The notes under the pieces were generated by a model, which saw only the letters and a list, made by a program, of their open reading frames with translations, had not been told where the DNA came from and did not search any database. Position numbers and translations under genes: made by a program. A stretch of DNA of 64,000 nucleotides from Sutcliffiella horikoshii (GTDB lineage Bacteria; Bacillota; Bacilli; Bacillales; Bacillaceae_I). Location of the stretch: the NCBI RefSeq assembly GCF_008180725.1, contig NZ_VTEV01000003.1:239841-303840 (forward strand), given 5' to 3'. Below are positions 46,826-56,166 of the stretch, piece by piece; position 1 is the first letter of the stretch, and each line of letters starts with the position of its first letter.

Positions 46826-47335
46826 CTATTCAAACAGATTTACATATTGATAGGTCTCATAGATAAATCGATCTTGACTAGCATTATTCATAGATTGATA
46901 TGTTTTAATATGTACCCGGTGCAGACTTAAATCAGTTTCCTCTGCCGATTGACATATGGTAACATATGAGTAGTAAGTCCTATTATTTTGGGTAAAGAAA
47001 AGTTTTGTTAAATCTGGAGGGTAGGTTTGCCATTCATCTTGAGGGTCTTGATCTGCAATGTATGATACTAAAGAATGAGGTTCCGCATCACACGAGTATG
47101 TATTGGCACTTAGAACTGATTCTATTGTACTACTTCCTTCGACATAATACAAAATTCTTTCTGAAATATTTACACCAACTAGATTATCCTCTTCTTTGAC
47201 AGAAAAAAGCAATGCTTGTGAGAAAAAGCTTAAGAATGTTAAAATTATAATGCTTAATATGACAATAGATACCAATACCTCCAACAAAGTGAAACCACTG
47301 TCATTATTTATCTTTTCCCTAGTGAATTTCAACAT
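46826..47335 (-). CDS. Prepilin-like protein (minor pilin)
   Basis: 169 residues from the ATG at 47335. The upstream ATG at 47401 lies inside the divergent gene and is unlikely. The prepilin signal is DSGFTLLEVLVSIVILSIII: Gly at -1, Phe at +1, Glu at +5. The rest is a soluble domain with a pair of Cys (YSCDAE and TICQSAEE). It fits a GspI/ComGD-like minor pilin, but no family could be fixed. The ribosome binding site is weak (AGGTTGG). Confidence 0.78.
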   Translation of the reverse strand: MLKFTREKINNDSGFTLLEVLVSIVILSIIILTFLSFFSQALLFSVKEEDNLVGVNISERILYYVEGSSTIESVLSANTYSCDAEPHSLVSYIADQDPQDEWQTYPPDLTKLFFTQNNRTYYSYVTICQSAEETDLSLHRVHIKTYQSMNNASQDRFIYETYQYVNLFE

Positions 47336-47383
47336 AACCAACCTACTATTCTTTTTAAAATTTGTGGATAAAGTGGTGATAAT

Positions 47384-48634
47384 ATGAAAAAGTATGTTCA
47401 AAATGAACGTGGCCTAACGCTAATAGAGTTGCTTGCAACCATTGTAATTGGCGCGATAGTTATTGGCCTTGCAACAAGTGTGTTTGTTTCTGCCGCTAAG
47501 CAAAACAAAACGACCTATGAGCACAATGCCCTAAGACAAGAAGCTAATTTAATTATTACCAAATTGCGACAAATACATCAAGAGCCAGATTCAAATGAAG
47601 GGCCTTATTCCTATTCTTTGTGTTACGAATCTAATGAAAAGATATATTTAGACACTACTTTAACTAATTCTTTAGGAAATGAAAACTATAAATTTAAAAA
47701 CGTAGAATTTATTAATGCAATTGAGAACCCTGACTCTTACAAAACAATAGATAGCACGAATGATTGTATAAATAGTGTAGATATTTATTCTCCACTCTTG
47801 GTGAAATTCACACTCGTAAACGAACATGGCCAAGAATTTAACATGAATACAGCTATTGCGAGGATTACACCTCTAGATGAAGTAATTAGGGAATGGGAGG
47901 AAAATGAAGAAGAAAATCAAGTTGAAGCTCCAAATCCAGGAGAACCACCTATGGAAGAGGTGGTATTCGAGGACATTGCAAACGATAATTTTAATCAATA
48001 TATAAATATTGACAAACCTCAACACTGTCCGTGGAAGGATATTAACAAAAGTTTCAAGTTAAACAGCTCTCTTGATTTTAAACCTAACAACGGTAGTAAG
48101 TGCCGTGGTGCTGAGACTTTTTTAAAGAGCTTATATTTGAACGGACTTGTGGTTACATCAGGTGAATCATTAACCATAAAAGAGAGCTTCTTTAATGACG
48201 GAAAAACAGAGTTAAAAGAAAATTCAACACTTAATGTTTTGTCTAACGCAAGACTTTCGGGAGACCTCGATATCAAGGATGGAGCCTCCCTGATAGCGGG
48301 TAATAGATTGCAGGTCCAAAGAACCACCTTAGAAACAAACGCTGATATATATGTAGGTGATTCTGCAAAGTTTACAAGTGATCTAACGTTAAAAGACAAA
48401 ACAGAACTTTATGTGGAAAACAACTTATTCGCTCAAAAGACAACAGTTGGAAATGGTGCCAGAATAATTGTAGGAAACTCTGCTATTTTTGAAAAACCTA
48501 TTACACTGAATAACGGAAGCATATGTGTAGAAGGAAATGTTTCATTTGGGTTCAAGCCAGAACCGACCGTTGTCCAGGCTGACTCATGCGCAAACCCTTC
48601 TAAAAATAGTATTACTGTAGTGAAAAAGCTCTGA
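47384..48634 (+). CDS. Prepilin-like protein with C-terminal beta-solenoid
   Basis: 416 residues. The prepilin signal is NERGLTLIELLATIVIGAIV: Gly at -1, Leu +1, Glu +5. A helical, then globular part follows to about residue 175, an acidic Pro-rich linker (EENQVEAPNPGEPPMEE), and from about 225 a run of regular repeats (LKENSTLNVLSNARLSGDLD, IKDGASLIAGNRLQV, ETNADIYVGDSAKFTSDLTL, GNGARIIVGNSAIFEKPITL). It has the same plan as the divergent gene at 45966, so the two look like a pair. Function unknown; a surface-exposed pilus component is likely. Confidence 0.8.
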   Translation: MKKYVQNERGLTLIELLATIVIGAIVIGLATSVFVSAAKQNKTTYEHNALRQEANLIITKLRQIHQEPDSNEGPYSYSLCYESNEKIYLDTTLTNSLGNENYKFKNVEFINAIENPDSYKTIDSTNDCINSVDIYSPLLVKFTLVNEHGQEFNMNTAIARITPLDEVIREWEENEEENQVEAPNPGEPPMEEVVFEDIANDNFNQYINIDKPQHCPWKDINKSFKLNSSLDFKPNNGSKCRGAETFLKSLYLNGLVVTSGESLTIKESFFNDGKTELKENSTLNVLSNARLSGDLDIKDGASLIAGNRLQVQRTTLETNADIYVGDSAKFTSDLTLKDKTELYVENNLFAQKTTVGNGARIIVGNSAIFEKPITLNNGSICVEGNVSFGFKPEPTVVQADSCANPSKNSITVVKKL

Positions 48635-48637
48635 GGT

Positions 48638-48667
48638 AAGCCAGCTCTAATTCAGAGCTGGCTTTTT
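48638..48667 (+). terminator. Terminator of the prepilin gene at 47384
   Basis: AAGCCAGCTCT pairs with AGAGCTGGCTT, followed by TTTT. Confidence 0.9.
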
Positions 48668-48673
48668 CATTAT

Positions 48674-48701
48674 AAAAAACCGCCCCTAAAAAAGAGACGG
48701 C
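48674..48701 (-). terminator. Terminator of minCD
   Basis: On the minus strand CCGTCTCT pairs with AGGGGCGG, followed by TTTTTT, after the minD stop. Confidence 0.75.
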
Positions 48702-48713
48702 TTCATCATGTCC

Positions 48714-49514
48714 TTAGCGTACACCAAAGAACTTCTTAATTTTAAACATAACTCCCTTGTTTTCATCTTCAAGGGATTGAAGTGGTACGGATTCACCTAG
48801 GATTCGTCTAGCAATGTTGCGGTAGGCAATAGATGCTTTGCTAGTTGTATCCATGACGATCGGTTCGCCACTGTTGGAGGCACGAATGACACTGTCATCG
48901 TCTGCCACGATTCCGATAATATCGATTGCCAGGATGGATACAATTTCATCAACATCGAGCATTTCACCGTTCTTCACCATGTGGTTGCGGATACGGTTGA
49001 CGACAAGCCTTGGTGGTTCCATGTTTTCTTCTTTTTCAAGCAGGCCGATAATACGGTCTGCGTCCCTAACAGAGGAAACTTCAGGTGTGGTCACGACAAT
49101 TGCTCTGTCGGCGCCGGCAATGGCGTTTTGAAAGCCTTGTTCGATTCCTGCAGGACAGTCTATGATGATATAGTCATAGTCTTGTTTTAGCTCTGCCACC
49201 AGTTTCTTCATCTGTTCAGGTTTTACCGCCGACTTGTCACTCGTTTGTGCAGCCGGCAGAAGTTTTAAGCATTCAAATCGTTTATCATTAATTAAGGCCT
49301 GGTGCGTTTTGCAACGTCCTTCAATAACGTCCACCAGGTCATAGATAATACGGTTTTCAAGTCCCATGACAACATCGAGGTTTCTTAGCCCGATATCTGT
49401 ATCTACTAAACATACTCTTTTTCCTTGCAAGGCAAGAGCCGTTCCTATATTTGCAGAAGTTGTTGTCTTGCCGACTCCACCTTTACCAGAAGTAATTACG
49501 ATAGCCTCTCCCAC
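48714..49514 (-). CDS. minD: Septum site-determining ATPase MinD
   Basis: Membrane-associated ATPase that recruits MinC. The 266 residues match the family. The deviant Walker A is TSGKGGVGKTTTSANIG. VRDADRIIGLLEKEE and the C-terminal amphipathic helix GVMFKIKKFFGVR, which binds the membrane, are present. It is 3 bases after minC. Confidence 0.98.
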   Translation of the reverse strand: MGEAIVITSGKGGVGKTTTSANIGTALALQGKRVCLVDTDIGLRNLDVVMGLENRIIYDLVDVIEGRCKTHQALINDKRFECLKLLPAAQTSDKSAVKPEQMKKLVAELKQDYDYIIIDCPAGIEQGFQNAIAGADRAIVVTTPEVSSVRDADRIIGLLEKEENMEPPRLVVNRIRNHMVKNGEMLDVDEIVSILAIDIIGIVADDDSVIRASNSGEPIVMDTTSKASIAYRNIARRILGESVPLQSLEDENKGVMFKIKKFFGVR

Positions 49515-49517
49515 TTG

Positions 49518-50204
49518 TTACATTCTCCTTTCAAGCCGTGTTAACATCGGTCTTAGTTGTGAAAGCAATTGTAAGCGGTCTATGACAATTTGATCTTGAT
49601 CATTTATATAGGCGCACTCCATTTCACTGCTTCCTTCTAGTTGCTCACTTAAATCTGGAGCGCGGTTTATCGTGTTATCGATTGACAGCAATGTTGGCTT
49701 CATCAAGCTCGCTGCAATGACGGCATCTTTTTTTCCTTGAAGTCCTGCATACGCGCTGCCGCGCAATGCACCAAGTACAAAGATATTTCCGCCTGCCTTC
49801 ACTGTTCCACCGGGATTCACATCGCCAATGAGTAGAAGGTCTCCCTCTACCTCAAGGACTTGTCCTGAACGGATCATCCGTGCAACGGGAACAATTTCTG
49901 ATTCCTTTTTCCACTGAATGGCCTGTTCTTTTGTGACGACATTGCTTTCGATGTCTTCTACGATAAAATTTTTCTTGCTTCGTATTACATCTCGTAGTTT
50001 TTCTTGTTGCTTATTGGTTAGAAAACGATTCCCTACTTTTAAACGTACTCCTAGGAGAGGGGTTTCGTCTGGATTGCTATTCGACGTTAGTTTTGCTTCT
50101 ATTTCAGCTAAAAGCTCTTGAAATGAGCATGTATCATCGAGATGCAGGGTTAGGCCCTCTTTTGTGCCCTTAATGGTTACATACTGTTGTTTTTGTCTAT
50201 TCAC
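49518..50204 (-). CDS. minC: Septum site-determining protein MinC
   Basis: FtsZ antagonist of 228 residues from the GTG at 50204, which has the ribosome binding site TGAGGTGA; the start at 50237 lacks one. The N domain begins [20 protein letters not shown]. The C-terminal MinD-binding beta-helix (about 105-205) has [20 protein letters not shown] and [18 protein letters not shown]. Confidence 0.95.
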   Translation of the reverse strand: MNRQKQQYVTIKGTKEGLTLHLDDTCSFQELLAEIEAKLTSNSNPDETPLLGVRLKVGNRFLTNKQQEKLRDVIRSKKNFIVEDIESNVVTKEQAIQWKKESEIVPVARMIRSGQVLEVEGDLLLIGDVNPGGTVKAGGNIFVLGALRGSAYAGLQGKKDAVIAASLMKPTLLSIDNTINRAPDLSEQLEGSSEMECAYINDQDQIVIDRLQLLSQLRPMLTRLERRM

Positions 50205-50305
50205 GACGTTCACCTCAACAAGTATATAATTCGACATTGTCCTTCTATTTCCTTTTTCCTATACTCATAAAATAAAAAAAGATTGCTAGAATTAGTATGT
50301 AATGG

Positions 50306-50342
50306 AAAAGCCCGTCCCTTTTTATAGGGATTGGGCTTTTTT
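50306..50342. terminator. Bidirectional hairpin terminator between mre and min
   Basis: AAAAGCCCGTCCCT pairs with AGGGATTGGGCTTTT. The T run is longer on the plus strand (TTTTTT) than on the minus strand (TTTT); the mre operon enters from the right on the minus strand. Confidence 0.75.
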
Positions 50343-50377
50343 AGGAAACTCCTAAATTTATACGATTCCATTTTACT

Positions 50378-50728
50378 CCTGTAGATTTCCGTTCCAGGGG
50401 TTCGCTTTCCACGGGGCGGTGCTTGAGCCTCCTCGGCTTCTCCGAGGACACTGAAAAAGACTTTGATTTTAGAATTTCACTAAAACACCGCTGTTGATTT
50501 CCGCAAATAGCTTCGCTTTCCTAGGGGCACTGCTGGAGCCTCCTCGCCTGCGGGGTCTCCACCTAGCGCTAACTCCCTCAGGAGTCTTCCCCATTTGCTA
50601 CAATCACCAGCTAGGAAACATAATAAACTTTACGTTATCGGTTTTTCAGTGGCTCGCTTCGCCTGTGGGGTCTCAAGTCTACCGCTACCTCCCTTAGGAG
50701 TCTCACCCCTTGCACACCAATCTACAGG
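50378..50728 (+). repeat. GC-rich inverted-repeat element R7 with a complete copy (R8) nested inside
   Basis: The outer element R7 has perfect 10-bp ends, CCTGTAGATT (50378-50387) and AATCTACAGG (50719-50728). It is split at its apex (after CGGCTTCTCCGAGGA) by a 203-bp insert bounded by perfect inverted 10-mers, CACTGAAAAA (50449-50458) and TTTTTCAGTG (50642-50651). A whole second copy, R8, lies in the insert (GCTGTTGATT at 50490, AATCACCAGC ending 50611). The R7 right half resumes GCTTCGCCTGTGGGGTCTC. Confidence 0.82.
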
Positions 50729-50764
50729 GGAATCTTTTAAACTTTAATAGAATCACTTAAAAGA

Positions 50765-51289
50765 TCAAGTCAACTCATCTTTCTGCTCGATTGCCAGGCG
50801 TTCCATAAACAGTTTGATTGGAAAGAGCAGGAGTAATGCGATGATGGCATTGAAGATGAGTGTTGGTACCATGCGCATGGATAGGAAGTCGGAATGTGTC
50901 AGTTCAGTGGTTCCGATTAGGGAGTGAATGCCAAATACAAGATGTTCGGTAATGGAGATGGACACCAGCACCATTAGGAAGGAGATCAAGTAGTTTGTAT
51001 TCACAAATCGTAAGATACTAGACACGATATAGACGGATATTCCAAATGCAAACAGGTACACACCTAAAATTTCTGTGTAAACCACATCGTACAAAAAGCC
51101 AAAGAGCATCGCACAAATCAAACCTACATATGGGCTTGTATAAATGGCACACAAAACAATGACAATCAGCATAAACCTTGGCACAATAATCCATTCTTCA
51201 TGAAAATTGTGCAAACCAAAGAAGTCGACACTCATGCTTTCCAGGATAAACAAGAAAAGAAGCAGGGCTGGTAAGACGTATTTTCTCAC
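50765..51289 (-). CDS. mreD: Rod shape-determining protein MreD
   Basis: Integral membrane part of the elongation machinery, 174 residues with five or six helices. FGFLYDVVYTEILGVYLFA is the conserved loop. It overlaps mreC by 4 bases. Confidence 0.93.
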   Translation of the reverse strand: MRKYVLPALLLFLFILESMSVDFFGLHNFHEEWIIVPRFMLIVIVLCAIYTSPYVGLICAMLFGFLYDVVYTEILGVYLFAFGISVYIVSSILRFVNTNYLISFLMVLVSISITEHLVFGIHSLIGTTELTHSDFLSMRMVPTLIFNAIIALLLLFPIKLFMERLAIEQKDELT

Positions 51290-52167
51290 TCAGAGCCCCC
51301 CTCTTCAGATGCTTCCCCTGATTCTTCCTCGGAAATTAGTGTTCGCTTAACAATCATTACATGGTTGATGTCATAGAAATCAGCTGCCGGCTTCACATAA
51401 GCCATTTGCGTTAATCCATACTCATCTGCCACTACTTCTGTTACTTCCCCAATCATTAAACCTTCAGGGAATACACCACCAAGACCAGAGGATAGAACGG
51501 TTTCCCCTTCTTTTACTTCTGCTTGGTGAGGAATTCTTTTTAATAGCAGGGCACCTTTTTCTTCATCATATCCTTCAATCAATCCGAAGATATCTTCTTC
51601 CCCTTGTATGTATGCAGAGATTCGATTCTTAGGATCCAATGAACTCAACAATTGCACAGTGGAAGTGAAAGCATTTGCCTGCTTAATTTTACCGATTAGA
51701 CCGCCTGATGTGATAACGGCCATATCTTTTTCCACGCCATTTTGCTTACCCTTATTCAAAGTAATTTGTTCGACCCACTGGTCTGGATTTCTGCCAATTA
51801 CTGTGGCTGGTTTTGGTTCAAAATCGCTCAGTGAATCGAGCTCGCCGATTACTTCGCGGAATTCTTCATTTTCTTGTTCTAGCTTTTGGACTTTCGTTTC
51901 CAAGAGAGCATATTCTTCTAGTCTAGCACGGAGCACTTTATTCTCTTCATACGTATCCTTTAGATATCCTACATTATCAAAGAAACCCGCGACAACATGT
52001 GCGGGCCTATAAAAGATAGATTGAACAAAGCCTGTTGTGTCTTTTACAAACTGTTCAGGCCACGTCAAATCGTCCCGTTCTTTTAAAGAGAAACCAATCA
52101 ATGCCACCAGAAAAATTAAGCTCACCAACAAAATAATCAACCTTTTATTGAGGAAAAATTGTGGCAT
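51286..52167 (-). CDS. mreC: Rod shape-determining protein MreC
   Basis: Membrane-anchored scaffold of the elongasome, 293 residues: N-terminal helix (LIILLVSLIFLVALIGFSL), coiled coil (about 70-105), then the beta-barrel domain with VIGRNPDQWVEQITLNKG, GGLIGKI and GLGGVFPEGLMIGEV. The acidic tail ends ESGEASEEGGSE. Confidence 0.95.
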   Translation of the reverse strand: MPQFFLNKRLIILLVSLIFLVALIGFSLKERDDLTWPEQFVKDTTGFVQSIFYRPAHVVAGFFDNVGYLKDTYEENKVLRARLEEYALLETKVQKLEQENEEFREVIGELDSLSDFEPKPATVIGRNPDQWVEQITLNKGKQNGVEKDMAVITSGGLIGKIKQANAFTSTVQLLSSLDPKNRISAYIQGEEDIFGLIEGYDEEKGALLLKRIPHQAEVKEGETVLSSGLGGVFPEGLMIGEVTEVVADEYGLTQMAYVKPAADFYDINHVMIVKRTLISEEESGEASEEGGSE

Positions 52168-52181
52168 GACTTAACACCTAC

Positions 52182-53198
52182 TTAGCGATAATCTCTTGAT
52201 TTCTTTTTAAACTCATCAATATAATCTAATGCTTTCCCTGTTCCGATAGCTACACAATCCAATGGGTTTTCAGCAATGATAACCGGCATTTTCGTTTCTT
52301 CACTGATCACTTTATCTAAGTTGCGAAGTAAAGCTCCGCCCCCAGTAAGAACGATTCCACGGTCCATAATATCAGACGCTAATTCTGGTGGAGTGCGCTC
52401 TAATGTCGCTTTTACAGAATCAACGATAGCCGTTACTGTATCTTTTAACGCTTCTCCCACTTCTTTAGCAGTGATTTCTACCGTTTTAGGTAGACCAGTC
52501 AATAGGTCGCGGCCACGGATATCCATTGGTTCAATGCCTTCTGGATCTCCTGCAGAACCAACTTCAAGCTTCAATGCTTCTGCTGTGCGCTCCCCGATCA
52601 TCAGGTTATAATTTTTGCGGATATACGCGATGATTGCATCATCCATTTCATCACCAGCAACACGGATGGATTGGCTGGTAACAATTCCACCTAGTGAAAT
52701 GATGGCAACTTCTGTCGTACCGCCACCGATATCTACCACCATGCTTCCTGTTGGTTCCCAAACTGGAAGATTGGCACCAATTGCCGCTGCAAACGGCTCT
52801 TCGATTGGGTACGCGTCACGAGCTCCGGCTTGGCGAGTCGCATCAATTACCGCTCTTTCCTCTACCGCTGTAATTCCGGATGGTACACATACCATCACAT
52901 ATGGCTTGCGGGAAAAGGAGCTTTTGTTTTTTAACGCTTGTTTAATATAATATTTCATCATCGTTGCCGTTGTTTCGTAGTCCGCAATAACTCCGTCTTT
53001 CATCGGACGCAATGCGACAACATTCCCCGGCGTACGACCGATCATGTTCTTTGCGTCGTTTCCGACCGCAACAATGGATCTTGTGTCAGTTTGAAGCGCC
53101 ACAACCGACGGCTCACGCACAACGATCCCTTTTCCTTTAATAAAAACTAATGTATTGGCTGTTCCCAAGTCAATACCAAGATCTCTCGTTCCAAACAT
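52182..53198 (-). CDS. mreB: Actin-like cell-shape protein MreB
   Basis: Directs side-wall synthesis as membrane-bound filaments. The 338 residues match the family. Phosphate 1 loop is [19 protein letters not shown], phosphate 2 is [18 protein letters not shown], and the adenosine part is [15 protein letters not shown]. It is the first gene of mreBCD. Confidence 0.98.
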   Translation of the reverse strand: MFGTRDLGIDLGTANTLVFIKGKGIVVREPSVVALQTDTRSIVAVGNDAKNMIGRTPGNVVALRPMKDGVIADYETTATMMKYYIKQALKNKSSFSRKPYVMVCVPSGITAVEERAVIDATRQAGARDAYPIEEPFAAAIGANLPVWEPTGSMVVDIGGGTTEVAIISLGGIVTSQSIRVAGDEMDDAIIAYIRKNYNLMIGERTAEALKLEVGSAGDPEGIEPMDIRGRDLLTGLPKTVEITAKEVGEALKDTVTAIVDSVKATLERTPPELASDIMDRGIVLTGGGALLRNLDKVISEETKMPVIIAENPLDCVAIGTGKALDYIDEFKKKSRDYR

Positions 53199-53391
53199 AT
53201 AAGTGTATCTCCCTTTCTGATACTAATGCGTAATAGTGGTAAATGAAAAGTGATAAAAAGGACGAAGCATGCCCATATATTTTCATTAACATGTGGATAA
53301 CGTTTATTGTAGAAATTTGATGGATTAAGAAGGTTGTCCTTCCAAACTCATGAGTAATATTATAGCGTAGGATATGAAAAAAGCATAGTAC

Positions 53392-54090
53392 TTACACATA
53401 GCCTTTTTCTTTCAAACTGATGAATTTCTGATCACCAATGATTAAATGGTCCAAAAGCTCTATGCCAATTAGCTTTCCGCATTCGCTGAGACGTTTCGTC
53501 ACGTCTATGTCTTCACGACTAGGAGCTGGATCGCCGGATGGGTGATTATGGATACAAATGAAGGATGCCGCTGACCGTCTGAAAGCTTCCTTGAACACCT
53601 CGCGTGGATGGACGATGCTCGCATTTAAACTTCCGATGAACACAGTTTGCTGGTGAAGAACCTGATTTTTTGTATTCAAGTAAAGGCAGACAAAGTGTTC
53701 TTGTGATAAAAAGCGCATATCTTCCATGACAAAATTCGCTGCATCTTCAGGCGAACGGATAACATACCTGTCCTCATATTGCAGCCGGTGAATTCTTCTC
53801 CCAAGCTCCACCGCTGCCATTAATTGGACAGCCTTTACCTTCCCAATACCTTTTGTGTCCGTAATCTCTTCAATAGAAGCATCTTTTAACAATCTCAGCC
53901 CTTCAAAGTTCACCAACAACTTGTTAGCAAGCTGTAGAACCGATTCCTCTTTGGATCCTGTACGAAGCAAAATTGCAAGTAGCTCATGATTAGACAGACT
54001 TTTTGGTCCATCCTGAATCATTCTCTCTCTTGGCCGTTGATCTTCAGGGTAATCTTTAATCATCAGTGCTGTGGATTTAGTGGATTCCAA
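53392..54090 (-). CDS. radC: RadC-family JAB-domain protein
   Basis: 232 residues from the TTG at 54090, which has ribosome binding site AAGGAGG; the ATG at 54123 lies before that site. The N-terminal HhH region has LSNHELLAILLRTGSKEESV and TDTKGIGKVKAVQLMAA. The JAMM-type metal site is visible as FICIHNHPSGDPAPSRED with HPREVF upstream. Function is unclear; the name RadC is historical. It lies between maf and mreB, as in B. subtilis (ysxA). Confidence 0.93.
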   Translation of the reverse strand: MESTKSTALMIKDYPEDQRPRERMIQDGPKSLSNHELLAILLRTGSKEESVLQLANKLLVNFEGLRLLKDASIEEITDTKGIGKVKAVQLMAAVELGRRIHRLQYEDRYVIRSPEDAANFVMEDMRFLSQEHFVCLYLNTKNQVLHQQTVFIGSLNASIVHPREVFKEAFRRSAASFICIHNHPSGDPAPSREDIDVTKRLSECGKLIGIELLDHLIIGDQKFISLKEKGYV

Positions 54091-54135
54091 TTCATTTTCC
54101 TCCTTAAGTAGATGGAGGGTCATGCAACGGTCTAT

Positions 54136-54693
54136 TTATCGAAAACTTTTCAATTCACGAACCGTTCTTGAAAGCGGAAGCCCCACAATAGAAAAGTAAT
54201 CTCCTTTAATTTCTTTTACAAAAAGAGCTCCTACTTCTTGAATACCGTAAGAACCTGCCTTATCCATCGGTTCTCCTGATTGAATATAGAAATTAATATC
54301 CTCATCCGTCAGTTCCCAAAACGTAACAGATGTCTTTTCATAAAAAGTTACATCTTTTTCCTTACTGAGAATAGCCACTCCACTGATGACATGGTGGGTG
54401 TTTCCACTTAATGTTCTTAAGGTAGCTCTTGCTTCTTCTTCACTTTCCGGTTTTCCAAGAACTTTATCACCAAGGACGACAATTGTATCAGAGCCGATCA
54501 CAACGGCTTCTTGATTTTCTTGGAACACACTTTGGGCTTTTTGGTAGGCAAGAGTGGTGGCGATTTCTTCTGGTGTTAATTCTGGGTCAAATGTTTCTTC
54601 GATGTTGCTTACCTTCACTGTAAATGGGAGATGTACTTGTTGGAGAAGTTCCTTTCTTCTGGGGGATCCTGAGGCTAAAATAAGAGGTTTCAT
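54136..54693 (-). CDS. maf: Maf-family nucleoside triphosphate pyrophosphatase
   Basis: House-cleaning pyrophosphatase for dTTP/UTP and modified nucleotides; Maf overproduction inhibits septation in B. subtilis. The 185 residues begin LILASGSPRRKELLQQV (the ASxSPRR signature), with VVIGSDTIVVLGDKVLGKP and DKAGSYGIQEVGALFVKEIKG further on. Confidence 0.96.
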   Translation of the reverse strand: MKPLILASGSPRRKELLQQVHLPFTVKVSNIEETFDPELTPEEIATTLAYQKAQSVFQENQEAVVIGSDTIVVLGDKVLGKPESEEEARATLRTLSGNTHHVISGVAILSKEKDVTFYEKTSVTFWELTDEDINFYIQSGEPMDKAGSYGIQEVGALFVKEIKGDYFSIVGLPLSRTVRELKSFR

Positions 54694-54811
54694 GTTTTAT
54701 CACCTTCCGCAAATAGTTAGAAATTTCGAGAGATACAGGTTAATCCTAACACAAAGAAAGTCGTAGGAACAAATATCTTATAGCGTTTTATAAAGATTGT
54801 TTTTTGACCAG

Positions 54812-54844
54812 AAAAAAAGCCTCAAAATTTTGTTTTTGAGGCTT
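54812..54844 (-). terminator. Terminator of spoIIB
   Basis: On the minus strand AAGCCTCAAAAACAAAATTTTGAGGCTT forms an 11-bp stem in two halves (AAGCCTCAAAA/TTTTGAGGCTT), followed by TTTTT. Confidence 0.85.
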
Positions 54845-54879
54845 CCCTTATTCGTTAAACACTCCAATCCACTTATTAT

Positions 54880-56001
54880 CTAATATAAAAACGCTGTGGC
54901 ATCTAAGAGTTTTTGTTGGGCATTCCATAGGGTTTGGGCATCTTTAGAATCTTGGTAGGATTTTAGGTCTTGGTAGGCACCGTCAAGGGATGCTTTCCAT
55001 CCTTTTGTTGCTTCTGACAGTTCAGCATCTTTAATGGCTGCCACTTTTTCAAAGGAAGCATTTAGACTTTCTGCTGTTGCGCTGTCTAGTGAGCCGCCTT
55101 GTAATAAAAGAGCTGTCGCCACCGTTAACTGATTGTACAGTGTCTGTCCCTCTTGCAGTAACTGCGTATCTTGTTGCGTAAGGGAGTCTATTGTTTTTTC
55201 TGATAAGGATATTTCTTTTGCAAAAGGTTCAAATCCTTTATCTAGGACTCCAGTTGCAATCTGTTTCATTCCATCTACACTGTGTCCTACCGCCATCAAG
55301 ACAAAAGTTGGTTCAGACCCGACAGCAACTGCAGGTAAACCAGCAGCTTTCAGTCTGTCCATTTCTGCCTGTGTACCATCCTGAGTAAAAAAAGCACCCG
55401 CCTGGAGAACGGAAATATTTTGAGCAGGAATGGTAGCACTGCCATCCCCATTTACAGCTGCTGGAGTGTCTGTTGGTTCATTTGATCCTGTCGGAGCCGG
55501 GGCAGCTGTAGGCACTGAAGGATTGACTGGTGATTCTGACATGTTCATGACTCCTAAAATGAGAAAACCGAGACAGGTTCCAATTCCGATTGCCATACCA
55601 ATGGAAACTAATAATTGTTTAGAGAAAGATGGAGGGACTAATTTTTTCTTTTTTCCAAACGGGGCTGGCCGCGCTTTCGATCCTTTTCCTTTTTCCTTGT
55701 TCAGCTGGCGGAGATCTTCAATATAAGAGGGCTTAGTTGAAGAATCTTTACTGTTATTTTTTGGTTTAGCTGGTGTTTCTTCTGGAAGGACCCACTCGAA
55801 TTCTTCCTCTTTTTTCTCCGCTGCGGCTGCAGTCTCATCTACAATGATGATTGGCCTTTCTTCTTCCGGGAAATCATCTTTTACCGGAACATCCTTTTGC
55901 TCTGGCTGTACTTTCTCCTTATTGTGCTTGTTTTTCTTTTTACCATAGCCGTACGAGTTTTCTTTTCCGTTTATTTTTATTTTCACCTGGTGATTGTCCA
56001 C
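54880..56001 (-). CDS. spoIIB: Stage II sporulation protein B
   Basis: Septum-located protein that helps engulfment. It has 373 residues from the GTG at 56001, which has the ribosome binding site GGAGGTG. It has a long basic/acidic cytoplasmic part, one helix near residue 150 (QLLVSIGMAIGIGTCLGFLI), a Pro/Thr-rich linker and a SPOR-like domain (about 205-275, ISVLQAGAFFTQDGTQAEMD), then a helical tail. In B. subtilis it lies between comC and maf; here it lies between the pil operon and maf. Confidence 0.9.
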   Translation of the reverse strand: MDNHQVKIKINGKENSYGYGKKKNKHNKEKVQPEQKDVPVKDDFPEEERPIIIVDETAAAAEKKEEEFEWVLPEETPAKPKNNSKDSSTKPSYIEDLRQLNKEKGKGSKARPAPFGKKKKLVPPSFSKQLLVSIGMAIGIGTCLGFLILGVMNMSESPVNPSVPTAAPAPTGSNEPTDTPAAVNGDGSATIPAQNISVLQAGAFFTQDGTQAEMDRLKAAGLPAVAVGSEPTFVLMAVGHSVDGMKQIATGVLDKGFEPFAKEISLSEKTIDSLTQQDTQLLQEGQTLYNQLTVATALLLQGGSLDSATAESLNASFEKVAAIKDAELSEATKGWKASLDGAYQDLKSYQDSKDAQTLWNAQQKLLDATAFLY

Positions 56002-56071
56002 TTTTCCCACCTCCGTGTACATTTGACAATTTTTGTCTTGGTCAGATTTGTTTCATCCTATCATAGGCCAT

Positions 56072-56104
56072 AAAAAAAAGAACAAGACTTTTGTCGTCTT
56101 GTCC
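56072..56104 (-). terminator. Terminator of the pil operon
   Basis: On the minus strand GACAAGAC pairs with GTCTTGTTC around GACAAAA, followed by TTTTTTTT. It closes the operon about 60 bases after the last pil gene. Confidence 0.88.
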
Positions 56105-56166
56105 TAATTCTTTTCCGACACTTTCTTTGACGGACTTACTATTTCGACCATTTCCACGGAAATAAT

